A DNA stretch of 37,222 bases, taken from IMG/VR virus record IMGVR_UViG_3300034072_001406, positions 1 to 37,222 of that record; one strand, 5' to 3'. Below the pieces are notes generated by a model. The model saw only the letters and a list, made by a program, of their open reading frames with translations. It was not told where the DNA came from and made no database searches. The translations under genes were made by a program, and so were the position numbers. This document shows, in pieces, positions 13,593-20,662 of the stretch (positions within the stretch are counted from its first letter, which is position 1; every line of letters starts with the position of its first letter). Origin of the DNA: a virus.

Positions 13593-14213
13593 ATGAAAAA
13601 TTATTCAACTTACTATGTTAAAAACAATATGATCACTATTTTAAATATAGAAACCAAAGATGATGGTGCCTATATATTCATAGATAGAGAATTATCATAT
13701 TTTCTACCAAACGAAGAAGATATGGAGGATCACTTAATTGAAAAAGGTTTCATGTCATTCGATGACAATGATAATATAAAACTTGAAGAGTGTGATAACT
13801 GTTTTAAAGATCTCGAAATAATAGTTTACGATTTAAAGAATAAGAATAAATCAAATAATTGTAATGTATTTTGTTATAATTGTTTTATAGAAAGTTGTAA
13901 ATATAAATTAATTAAAGAAAGCTTGATAATGCTCACTATAATGAATTTAGATAAATTAAAAGAAAACAATGAAATAGTGAGCGAAGATTTATGCGACATA
14001 TTAGTAAAGATTACTACTTTAAAGTTAGCAACAGTTAAGAAAGCAATAAATGAGTTTTCAAATAAATATGGTTTAACTTATAACGCTTACAATATTTATA
14101 ATGTTAAAAAAATAATTAATAACTATGAGAAAGTTAACGAGATTTTATTTAGTAAGCTAAAAGAATATGAAATCAATACAATGTTAGACCTCGAAGAATT
14201 TTGGAGACAATAA
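13593..14213 (+). CDS. Putative zinc-binding protein
   Basis: Not recognised by family. The 206-aa protein holds two cysteine pairs, C67-x2-C70 and C94-x2-C97, with C90 and C102 nearby, a spacing that suits a treble-clef or ribbon zinc site. Phage proteins of this type often bind nucleic acids or host enzymes. The C-terminal half is helical (KITTLKLATVKKAINEFSNKYG). GAGAG precedes ATG 13593. The final base is shared with the next gene's start (TAATG). Confidence 0.6.
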   Translation: MKNYSTYYVKNNMITILNIETKDDGAYIFIDRELSYFLPNEEDMEDHLIEKGFMSFDDNDNIKLEECDNCFKDLEIIVYDLKNKNKSNNCNVFCYNCFIESCKYKLIKESLIMLTIMNLDKLKENNEIVSEDLCDILVKITTLKLATVKKAINEFSNKYGLTYNAYNIYNVKKIINNYEKVNEILFSKLKEYEINTMLDLEEFWRQ

Positions 14214-14719
14214 TGAAAAATAAAAAAAATAAATTTAATATAACATATTGTAAATATACAAGTTTAGAACAAATTTATTATAAAAATCTAAATACTTATG
14301 ATAAAATAAAAGATAAAAAAGTATCAATAAGTAAATATAATAAATTAAAAGATAAAAAAGTATCAATAAGTAAATTAATGAAATATTTTTTATTTTCTAA
14401 ATATATAAAAGAATTTAATTATAATTATATAACAGAAGAAGAGTTTAATTTAATTTACATTATTAATTATGAAGATTTTATAAAATTACATAATCGTATT
14501 AATAAAATAGTTAAATTAAATAACTGTAAAGAAATTAATTATAAAAGTTTTAAAAATCATTATATGAAAATAATAAAAGAAACTGAAAATTATTATAAAA
14601 GAAGTAATAAAAATTATATAGATTATTTTTTAAATAAAAATATAGATGAAAAATCTTTTATAGATAATGAAGAAGAAAATTTTAATAATATATTAAAAAG
14701 TATAAAATTGAAAATATAA
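14213..14719 (+). CDS. Hypothetical protein with internal tandem repeat
   Basis: Not recognised. A 168-aa, very basic, Lys/Asn/Tyr-rich protein. The ATG at 14213 follows GGAG at 7 nt and is preferred over an in-frame TTG at 14201. It contains a recent in-frame duplication with a 39-base period: KDKKVSISK occurs twice, 13 residues apart. Almost every codon ends in A or T. Confidence 0.55.
   Translation: MKNKKNKFNITYCKYTSLEQIYYKNLNTYDKIKDKKVSISKYNKLKDKKVSISKLMKYFLFSKYIKEFNYNYITEEEFNLIYIINYEDFIKLHNRINKIVKLNNCKEINYKSFKNHYMKIIKETENYYKRSNKNYIDYFLNKNIDEKSFIDNEEENFNNILKSIKLKI
14307..14375 (+). repeat. 39-bp-period tandem duplication within gene
   Basis: 30 identical bases at 14307-14336 and 14346-14375, keeping the reading frame (13 codons). 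It suggests slippage or recent duplication. Confidence 0.9.
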
Positions 14720-14756
14720 AAAAAATAAATAAAATGTAAAAATAAAGGAGATTAAA

Positions 14757-15248
14757 TTGAGTAATATAATATTTAAAGATCAACATGAAAATATTTATTT
14801 AAATTTAATAATAGATAAAGAAGTAAAATATAAAGTTAGTAAATTAATAGAATTAAAATTATTAAAATTTAGAGAATATATTTATAAAGAAAATTTTGAT
14901 TATTTTAATGATAGATATCATACAGAACAACCCAATAAAGATATTAAAGTAATTAATGATTATGAAATAAATATTTTTAAATTTAATAAATATAAATCAG
15001 ATGCAATAATATATGAAGAATCAACTAAAAGTTTTTATAAAGTTGAATTATTAATAAATATTACAGATTTATATATAGAAGATCAATTAAAAGAAGTTTA
15101 TATGGATATAAAAAATAAAAATTATGATGTATTTTATAACAATAAAATAAAAGATTTAAAAATAAGCGATATAAATAATGATCAATTATTGTATTTATTA
15201 GATTATATTTTAGAAATTGAGATAATAAAAACAATAAAAATAAATTAA
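14757..15248 (+). CDS. Hypothetical protein, TTG start
   Basis: Not recognised. A 163-aa, acidic, Tyr/Ile-rich soluble protein. The TTG start is well supported: AAGGAG lies 6 nt upstream and no ATG is suitably placed. Near-total NNA/NNT codon use. It is the last gene of its cluster before the promoter at 15268. An antisense frame over its end is a shadow. Confidence 0.58.
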   Translation: MSNIIFKDQHENIYLNLIIDKEVKYKVSKLIELKLLKFREYIYKENFDYFNDRYHTEQPNKDIKVINDYEINIFKFNKYKSDAIIYEESTKSFYKVELLINITDLYIEDQLKEVYMDIKNKNYDVFYNNKIKDLKISDINNDQLLYLLDYILEIEIIKTIKIN

Positions 15249-15267
15249 AAAAAATACACAAAAAAAC

Positions 15268-15295
15268 TTGTAATATATAATAAATATACTATAAT
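15268..15295 (+). promoter_or_regulatory. Early-type promoter module, copy 3
   Basis: TTGTAA, 16-bp spacer ending AAATATAC, TATAAT. It shares the -35, -10 and spacer end with copies 1 and 2. Confidence 0.72.
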
Positions 15296-15331
15296 ATTTT
15301 ATATAGAGAACAAAAATTTAGAGTATACAAA

Positions 15332-15532
15332 ATGTTAGAGATTACAAAAAAATATAGAGAGCAAATAATTAGCATGACTATTGCATTAGATTTTTATAAC
15401 GAAATAATAAAGACAACTAAATTTATAGAAATCAATAATGTAGAAGAAGAAGATGATCAAGTTTATGGATGGGAAGAGTTAGATTTCCAAAATAAGTTGT
15501 CTAATAAAAAAAGGAGTTTAAAATGTTTTTGA
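15332..15532 (+). CDS. Hypothetical small acidic protein
   Basis: Not recognised. 66 aa. A helical N-terminal half (LEITKKYREQIISMTIALDFYNEIIK) and an acidic end (EEEDDQVYGWEEL). The ribosome site is weak (TAGAG). It overlaps the next gene by 10 nt. Confidence 0.5.
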   Translation: MLEITKKYREQIISMTIALDFYNEIIKTTKFIEINNVEEEDDQVYGWEELDFQNKLSNKKRSLKCF

Positions 15533-15810
15533 ATGCTATTGTTATAAATTACTTAATTATTGTTTACTTATTAGTAGTAATCAATGATGATATAGTAAGA
15601 GAAAGAAATGGTTTAATTAATGATTTTGTAGGAACTAAGGTTTTAGCTTTCTTGTTTGCTTTTATTAGTTGGTTTACTTATGTGCCATTTTTATTTATAA
15701 AAGAATACGATTTTAATTATTTTATGGTTTTATTATTCTATGTTCTTTTAGTTGTCATATTAAAGCTAACTAAATATTTTGTGGGGTCTTTTTATGAAAA
15801 AGAAAAATAA
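15523..15810 (+). CDS. Hypothetical integral membrane protein
   Basis: A 95-aa protein with three probable membrane helices (residues about 2-20, 38-58 and 65-87), short loops and a charged C-terminus. AAGGAG precedes ATG 15523, within the previous gene. It could be a superinfection-exclusion or holin-like protein on topology alone; there is no family match. It overlaps the next gene by 17 nt. Confidence 0.58.
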   Translation: MFLNAIVINYLIIVYLLVVINDDIVRERNGLINDFVGTKVLAFLFAFISWFTYVPFLFIKEYDFNYFMVLLFYVLLVVILKLTKYFVGSFYEKEK

Positions 15811-15973
15811 AATAAATAATGATTGTGATTTTATAAAATTTTGGTTTAAACCATTATCATCAGATTATAAAATAAAATATGAAATATATGATATAGAATT
15901 CATAGAATCTAAATTTAAATTTATGACATTTGAAGAATTTAATGAATTTTATAAATTAAGTAAAAAAAAATAA
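15794..15973 (+). CDS. Hypothetical small protein
   Basis: Not recognised. 59 aa, basic N-terminus, Phe/Tyr-rich, ending MTFEEFNEFYKLSKKK. ATG 15794 follows GGGG at 7 nt and is preferred over the TTG at 15779. The last ~50 bases plus the following ribosome site are duplicated, in shortened form, at 16365-16416. Confidence 0.5.
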   Translation: MKKKNKINNDCDFIKFWFKPLSSDYKIKYEIYDIEFIESKFKFMTFEEFNEFYKLSKKK

Positions 15974-15984
15974 AGGAGAATAAA

Positions 15985-16365
15985 ATGGAAAATATTAAGA
16001 TAAGATTACAATTTATTGAATACATACTAAGAGATATTAAGAATTACAGCAAACAAGAGGAAATTATTTATAAAAAAGTAATAAAAGAAAAAATAGCATT
16101 AATATTAAGTAGTTCATTTATAACAGAGTTCGAAAAAAGAGAAATATATTATAACACTTTTGCTATCTCATTATATAAGATTGCAATGTATGAATATTAC
16201 TTAAATATATCAACAAAAGCAGAGAAAACAGCAATCTATAATAAGATTGAAAATAGCTTAATAAATGATCATAATAAGTTATGTGAATTGATTACAGAAA
16301 TAAAAGATTACGATAATGATAAAGATATATTAATTAAGATAAATAATTTGTATATAAATATATAA
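15985..16365 (+). CDS. Hypothetical helical protein
   Basis: Not recognised. A 126-aa, probably all-alpha, soluble protein (IRLQFIEYILRDIKNY, EKREIYYNTFAISLYKIAMYEYYL). AAGGAG precedes ATG 15985. It uses third-position C/G codons (TAC, ATC, TTC, AAG) clearly more than the genes that follow it. Confidence 0.58.
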   Translation: MENIKIRLQFIEYILRDIKNYSKQEEIIYKKVIKEKIALILSSSFITEFEKREIYYNTFAISLYKIAMYEYYLNISTKAEKTAIYNKIENSLINDHNKLCELITEIKDYDNDKDILIKINNLYINI

Positions 16366-16416
16366 CAATTGAAGAATTTAATGAATTAAGTAAAAAAAAT
16401 AAAGGAGAATAAAATG
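16365..16416 (+). pseudogene. Remnant of a duplicated gene end
   Basis: Repeats 15926-15987 (end of the 59-aa gene, its stop region and the following AAGGAG site) with a 9-base deletion between AATT repeats. Read in frame it would give an IEEFNELSKK-like end. It supplies the ribosome site of the 16414 gene. Confidence 0.7.
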
Positions 16417-16734
16417 AAAAAAGAAATAACAGCAGAAAAATTAATTGATATATTAAAAGGATTAATAAATGATCAAATAATATTTTCAAGTTTTACAGAA
16501 ATTAGTTGTTTATCAGAAATTTTTTTAAAATTAAATATAAAAGATTATTCTTATAAATATATGTATTTTAATCAAGAAAAACTTGAATTTGAAGAAAATT
16601 TTTTATTATTTAAAAATAAATTTAATGAATTATTAATTAAAGAAAAAAGAAAAGAAGAGTATTTTAAAAAGTTAAATAAAATACAAAATAAAATACAAAA
16701 ATTAAAAGAAGAATATTCTGATATAATAAAATAA
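16414..16734 (+). CDS. Hypothetical helical protein
   Basis: Not recognised. 106 aa, Lys/Phe/Glu-rich, with a C-terminal coiled-coil-like helix (EYFKKLNKIQNKIQKLKEEY). No codon ends in C. Its AAGGAG ribosome site lies in the duplicated gene-end segment. The antisense frame is a shadow. Confidence 0.55.
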   Translation: MKKEITAEKLIDILKGLINDQIIFSSFTEISCLSEIFLKLNIKDYSYKYMYFNQEKLEFEENFLLFKNKFNELLIKEKRKEEYFKKLNKIQNKIQKLKEEYSDIIK

Positions 16735-16747
16735 AGGAGAGAATAAA

Positions 16748-16969
16748 ATGGAAGAAAATATAAATAAAGATTTAATAAATCAAATACATCAATTATTATT
16801 TTTCTTAGAAGAAAACAGAAATATAAAAGTTGAAATAAAATCAAAAAGTTATAATCATTATGATAAAAATGGAAATATACATTCTTTTATAACAGATAGA
16901 AAAATTTATTTAGTATCAGAAGATAATAAAGAAAATGTTTTCAATTTTGAATTTAATTTTATAAAATAA
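16748..16969 (+). CDS. Hypothetical small protein
   Basis: Not recognised. 73 aa. A helical start (INKDLINQIHQLLFFLEENRN) followed by beta-like segments (VEIKSKSYN, RKIYLVSE, NVFNFEFNF) that could form a small sheet. AAAGGAGAG precedes ATG 16748. Extreme NNA/NNT codon use. Confidence 0.52.
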   Translation: MEENINKDLINQIHQLLFFLEENRNIKVEIKSKSYNHYDKNGNIHSFITDRKIYLVSEDNKENVFNFEFNFIK

Positions 16970-16980
16970 TAAAAAAATAC

Positions 16981-17008
16981 TTTACAAATAAAAATATTAT
17001 AATATACT
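16981..17008 (+). promoter_or_regulatory. Possible promoter of the 32-aa gene
   Basis: TTTACA (16981), 16-bp spacer, TATACT (17003). An overlapping TATAAT at 16998 has too short a spacer. Confidence 0.4.
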
Positions 17009-17033
17009 AATAAAAAAACAAGGAGGAAATAAA

Positions 17034-17132
17034 ATGGATAATAAAATACAAGAATTTAAAAACGAAAGTAAATTAAACTATATTTATGCATTTATAATTA
17101 CAATTGTTATTTTTGGAATTTTTATAATATAA
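17034..17132 (+). CDS. Tiny membrane protein (32 aa)
   Basis: A 32-aa frame preceded by AGGAGG, a full-consensus ribosome site. It consists of a polar charged start (MDNKIQEFKNESKLN) and a hydrophobic C-terminal half (residues about 16-32) that would span the membrane. It lies in the last gap before the late promoter and terminator. Function unknown; the strong ribosome site and upstream promoter-like sequence argue that it is expressed. Confidence 0.55.
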   Translation: MDNKIQEFKNESKLNYIYAFIITIVIFGIFII

Positions 17133-17133
17133 T

Positions 17134-17162
17134 TTGCATCTTAAAGTAAAATTAAATATAAT
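17134..17162 (+). promoter_or_regulatory. Main late promoter before the scaffold gene
   Basis: TTGCAT (17134-17139), 17-bp spacer, TATAAT (17157-17162). It is the first promoter of the head-tail module, and its expected start point (about 17169) lies inside the left arm of the terminator hairpin. Confidence 0.7.
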
Positions 17163-17163
17163 T

Positions 17164-17201
17164 AAAGTATATATTAAATTAGGTTTAGTATATACTTTTT
17201 T
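17164..17201 (+). terminator. Terminator of early transcription, overlapping late start
   Basis: AAAGTATATA (17164-17173) pairs with TATATACTTT (17189-17198), with a possible inner TAAA/TTTA pair, followed by T to 17201. It would form in read-through RNA, while RNA started at about 17169 lacks half of the left arm. Confidence 0.65.
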
Positions 17202-17227
17202 AACATCCAAATTTGTGAGGCAAAGAA

Positions 17228-18007
17228 ATGGAAAATAATGATAATAATGTAGATCCAAAAGATCAGAACAACAATCAACCAAATAACTTACCAGAACTTG
17301 ATCTTGAAAATGATCCAAGAGTTCAAGAACATGTGAAGGGATTAAAAAATAAAGTTAATGAATTATTAACAAAAGTAAATCAAATTAAAAAACCAGAAAA
17401 TATTGACATTGGTTTAACAAAAGAAGAAATTGAAGAATTAAAACAATTAAAAGAAGCAAGAAAAAAAGAGCAAGAAGAAAAACTTAAAACTGAAAATCCT
17501 GATGAATTAATTAAATCAAAAATTTTAGAAGTAGAAAGTCAATATAAAAAATTATTAGAAAAAGAAAGAAAAGAAGTTGAAGAAAGGGATCGTATTTTAA
17601 ACGAATTTAAATCAAAAGAAACTTTTCAAAAAATAGAAAAAGAAATAATAAAAAGAGCATCTACTGATATAAGAAAATTAAAAGATGTTGAAATAGAAGA
17701 ACAAAAAGAATACATAAAAGAAAAGTTTGAATTTAATGATGATGGTGTTTTAGTTTCAAAAGATAATAAAATAAATAATCAGGGAGAAAGATATAATATT
17801 GATGATTATTTTAATGATTTAGCAACTCGTAGACCATACCTTTTTGATCAAATACCATCCGGTTCTGGAACTAAATCAACAACTTCAAGCACATCAACAA
17901 AATTTGATGGAAAGAAAAAATTAACATTAGAGGAAGCTAGTTATTTACTCGAACATGATCCAGAGAAATACAAGGAAATGAAAAAGCAAGGGCTTGGACC
18001 ATTTTAA
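17228..18007 (+). CDS. Capsid scaffolding protein
   Basis: Probable internal scaffold that guides assembly of the P22-like coat protein and is later removed. Evidence: position directly before the coat gene; 259 aa of very charged, Glu/Lys-rich, mostly helical sequence with coiled coils at about residues 30-145; a disordered acidic N-terminus (NNDNNVDPKDQNNNQPNN); a Gly/Ser/Thr-rich linker near 210-225; and a basic helical C-terminal end (KKLTLEEASYLLEHDPEKYKEMKKQG) suitable for coat binding. ATG 17228 follows GAGG at 7 nt. Sequence identity to known scaffolds cannot be judged. Confidence 0.75.
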   Translation: MENNDNNVDPKDQNNNQPNNLPELDLENDPRVQEHVKGLKNKVNELLTKVNQIKKPENIDIGLTKEEIEELKQLKEARKKEQEEKLKTENPDELIKSKILEVESQYKKLLEKERKEVEERDRILNEFKSKETFQKIEKEIIKRASTDIRKLKDVEIEEQKEYIKEKFEFNDDGVLVSKDNKINNQGERYNIDDYFNDLATRRPYLFDQIPSGSGTKSTTSSTSTKFDGKKKLTLEEASYLLEHDPEKYKEMKKQGLGPF

Positions 18008-18028
18008 AATATGTTCTTTTGTAAAAAC

Positions 18029-18058
18029 TTGAAAGTTATACCTCTAATATAGTAAAAT
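18029..18058 (+). promoter_or_regulatory. Possible promoter of the capsid gene
   Basis: TTGAAA (18029), 18-bp spacer, TAAAAT (18053); an alternative TATAAT lies at 18058-18063. The 122-base gap upstream of the most abundantly needed protein makes a promoter likely. Confidence 0.45.
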
Positions 18059-18129
18059 ATAATAAAGTATACATTTATGTGTAAAAAATAATAATAAAAA
18101 AAATAAATAAATAATAAGAGGAAAAAAAA

Positions 18130-19266
18130 ATGTCAAATGATTTTAGTCAAAATATAACAAAAGTTTTTGCAACTGAATCTCTTCCAAGAATTACTGAAAA
18201 CTTAGTAATGGCAGGTAAAGATAATAACGTAACTAAAACTTATGAAGCTACATGGAGCGGTTCAAATTTAAACATAGGAGATGAAATTTCAATCGAAGTT
18301 CCTTATTATGTAGATAATGTTGATGAATTTGTAACTACTACTCAAACATCTTACCAAAAGGCTCAAAATGTAAAATTAAAAGTTGAAAAACATCTTTACA
18401 AGAGACTTGAATTAAATACAAAAGACGCTACTTTTAACCAGAAAAACTTCTTTAATAACATGATTCTTCCAGTTATGGATGCTTTTGGTGTTGCTATTGA
18501 AAAGATCATATTTAACAAAATGTTGATAGGAACTTATAACTATGTAGAATTAGCGGGTGCTCCATCTTCTCTTGCTGATTTAACTAAGATATTAACTAAA
18601 TTCAACAAGTTAAAAGTTAAGCAAGGAAGCCGTAGAGTTGTTTTAACTACAACTGCAAACGAAAAAGTTTTAAATATAGATTCTATAATTAAAGCAAACG
18701 AAAGAGCAAACGCTGAAACAGTAAGTACTGGTTATGTTGGTAATCACTTAGGTATTCAATACTATTTCTCTAACATATTAGATGATTTAGAAGTTGCTTC
18801 TTCAACTTTCTCAGGTGGTGCATTAAAAGGTGCATTAGTTAAGAATCAAGAGAACTTAGTTGTTACTTTAGATGGCGCTGTTGAAGGTGAAACAGTTAAA
18901 GCTGGATCTATAATCAAGTTAGGAAACGCTTCAATAGTTGCAAAAGCAGACGCTGTTGTAGATGCTTCTGGTGAAATACAAATATCAGTAGAAAAAGTAG
19001 GTTTCGATGTGGCAAACGATACAGTTGCAGAATTAGCAACAGTAGGTAAAAACTTCGGTTTCAGCCCTGAATCTATTGCATTAGCAACTATTGCGCCAGC
19101 AGTTCCAAGCGGACAAGTAGATAGCTCAATCGCTACTGACGAAGTAACTAAATCTTCTATAAGAGTAACTCAGGCTTTCGATATAGATACATTAAAAAAT
19201 TATATCGTATTTGATTTATATGTTGCTGCTAAGAATATAATGCCTGAATTAAATTTCAGATTCTAA
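18130..19266 (+). CDS. Major capsid protein (P22 gp5-like, HK97 fold)
   Basis: Forms the icosahedral shell. The 378-aa protein follows the P22-like coat layout: an N-terminal arm, an E-loop-like region (SIEVPYYVDNVDEF, then VKLKVEKHLYKRLEL), a spine-helix region (NNMILPVMDAFGVAIEKIIFNKM), an inserted beta domain around residues 235-300 (GETVKAGSIIKLGN...) in the place of P22's I-domain, then FGFSPESIALATI and the typical ending RVTQAFDIDTLKNYIVFDLYVAAKNIMPELNFRF. AGAGG precedes ATG 18130. A strong terminator follows. Codon use is less extreme than in accessory genes, as expected for high expression. Confidence 0.85.
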   Translation: MSNDFSQNITKVFATESLPRITENLVMAGKDNNVTKTYEATWSGSNLNIGDEISIEVPYYVDNVDEFVTTTQTSYQKAQNVKLKVEKHLYKRLELNTKDATFNQKNFFNNMILPVMDAFGVAIEKIIFNKMLIGTYNYVELAGAPSSLADLTKILTKFNKLKVKQGSRRVVLTTTANEKVLNIDSIIKANERANAETVSTGYVGNHLGIQYYFSNILDDLEVASSTFSGGALKGALVKNQENLVVTLDGAVEGETVKAGSIIKLGNASIVAKADAVVDASGEIQISVEKVGFDVANDTVAELATVGKNFGFSPESIALATIAPAVPSGQVDSSIATDEVTKSSIRVTQAFDIDTLKNYIVFDLYVAAKNIMPELNFRF

Positions 19267-19287
19267 TATTAGATAATAAAAAAAATT

Positions 19288-19316
19288 GAGATCTTATTAT
19301 AGATCTCTTTTTTTTT
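19288..19316 (+). terminator. Intrinsic terminator after the capsid gene
   Basis: GAGATCT, loop TATTAT, AGATCTC and nine T. The T run overlaps the -35 of the next promoter, so stop and restart sites are fused. Confidence 0.93.
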
Positions 19317-19343
19317 GCAATTTATTCGTTATTTTGTTATAAT
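19315..19343 (+). promoter_or_regulatory. Promoter after the capsid terminator
   Basis: TTGCAA (19315-19320), 17-bp spacer, TATAAT (19338-19343). It restarts transcription for the 19408 and connector genes. Confidence 0.72.
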
Positions 19344-19407
19344 TTTTATAAGTGCTAATAAATAAAATAAATAACAATAATAAAAATAAAAATAAAAAGG
19401 ACTTAAA

Positions 19408-19749
19408 ATGGAAGAGTTAAAAGAAGCTTTAAAAGAAATAAGAGTTATTCAGATAGAAATAAAAAGTTATAAAGAAGAGATTTCATTATTACATAATAGT
19501 TTAAAATATGAAGTTGAACATAGAAGAATGACGCAAGATAAAATAAAAGAATTAGAAGGAAAGATTGAAATTTTAGAAAAAGAAGTTAACGAAAGCGAAT
19601 TAAAAATAAAAGAAATTGAACAACAAGTTAATGATATAAATGACTTTAAAAAAGATGTAAAAACATTATTTTGGAAAGTTTTATTTATAGTTTTAACAGC
19701 GGCTGGAACAGTTATTGCAGCTTATTATAGTTCATATTTTAATAAATAA
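19408..19749 (+). CDS. Coiled-coil protein with C-terminal membrane anchor (XhlA-like layout)
   Basis: A 113-aa protein: a long charged coiled coil (residues about 1-82) and one C-terminal membrane helix (about 85-108, preceded by LFWKVLF). This layout is that of the XhlA family of phage lysis accessory proteins, but similar tail-anchored coiled coils occur in other roles. Its place between coat and minor head genes is unusual for a lysis protein. Good promoter upstream; AAAAAGGAC before ATG 19408. The membrane segment is clear; the function is not. Confidence 0.55.
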   Translation: MEELKEALKEIRVIQIEIKSYKEEISLLHNSLKYEVEHRRMTQDKIKELEGKIEILEKEVNESELKIKEIEQQVNDINDFKKDVKTLFWKVLFIVLTAAGTVIAAYYSSYFNK

Positions 19750-19767
19750 TTTTGGAGTAAATTAAAA

Positions 19768-20643
19768 ATGTTAGTGCAAGATATTATCAAGCATCGTGTT
19801 TATTTAGAGATGCAAAAAAATAGAATTAATAAAAATGCATTAACTTATTTATTAAGTTCAATAGATGAATTTGATAAAATTTTAAAATTTTTAGTTGATA
19901 ATGATTATAATAAATTACCAGAAAACATTAAAAAAGAAATAGATAAAATTATAACAGAAATATTTAATAAATATGAAAAAGAAGCAACTGATGGAATTAT
20001 TGAAGTAGCAAAATATGAAAATTTATATAATAGTAATTTAGTTAAAAATTTAGTTATAAGTAAAGTAGCAGTGAAATCTTTATCAACTGATCAAATTGAA
20101 ACTTTTTTAAATAAAGATGTATTAAATTTAAAATTCGATAAATCAATAAAAAATCAATCAGAACAGTTTAGAGAAATTTTTAAAGCAAATATAGAAACAG
20201 GAATTAAAGATCGTCTTGGTGTTGAAAAAATATCTAATAATTTAAGAATTAATTTAAATATGAAAAAAACACATCTTGAAACTTTAACAAGAACAGTTTT
20301 TCAAAATACTATGAATTTAACAAACGATGAAATATATAAAAGAAATAAAGAGTTTTTAAACGGATTAAAAAGAACAGCAGTTCTTGATCAATTAACTACT
20401 GATATATGTAGAAAAAATAATGGAAAAATTTACACAATTGAAGAATCAAAGGGAGTTCTTCCGGCTCATTATAATTGTCGTTCATTTTGGATTCCAGTAA
20501 TTGATAAAGATTTTTTAATACCCGCACAATATAAAGATTTCGCAAAAACTCAGAAAGATGATATATTTAAAAGTGAAAGTGAAAAAGCTTTCAAAACTTC
20601 GAAAACTATGACAATAGAAGAAATGAAAAAAAGAGAACAATAA
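19768..20643 (+). CDS. Minor head protein (SPP1 gp7 / Mu F-like)
   Basis: Phage head morphogenesis protein that associates with portal and capsid. The 291-aa protein has a helical N-terminal part and the family's conserved domain in roughly residues 165-255: LTRTVFQNTMNLTNDEIYKRN, then AVLDQLTTDICRKNNGKIY, then PAHYNCRSFWIPV, with the paired cysteines of the motif. ATG 19768 follows GGAG at a long spacing. The family is normally encoded just after the portal; here the accessory region lies between them. Confidence 0.83.
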   Translation: MLVQDIIKHRVYLEMQKNRINKNALTYLLSSIDEFDKILKFLVDNDYNKLPENIKKEIDKIITEIFNKYEKEATDGIIEVAKYENLYNSNLVKNLVISKVAVKSLSTDQIETFLNKDVLNLKFDKSIKNQSEQFREIFKANIETGIKDRLGVEKISNNLRINLNMKKTHLETLTRTVFQNTMNLTNDEIYKRNKEFLNGLKRTAVLDQLTTDICRKNNGKIYTIEESKGVLPAHYNCRSFWIPVIDKDFLIPAQYKDFAKTQKDDIFKSESEKAFKTSKTMTIEEMKKREQ

Positions 20644-20662
20644 AAAATAAAGGAAAAATAAA

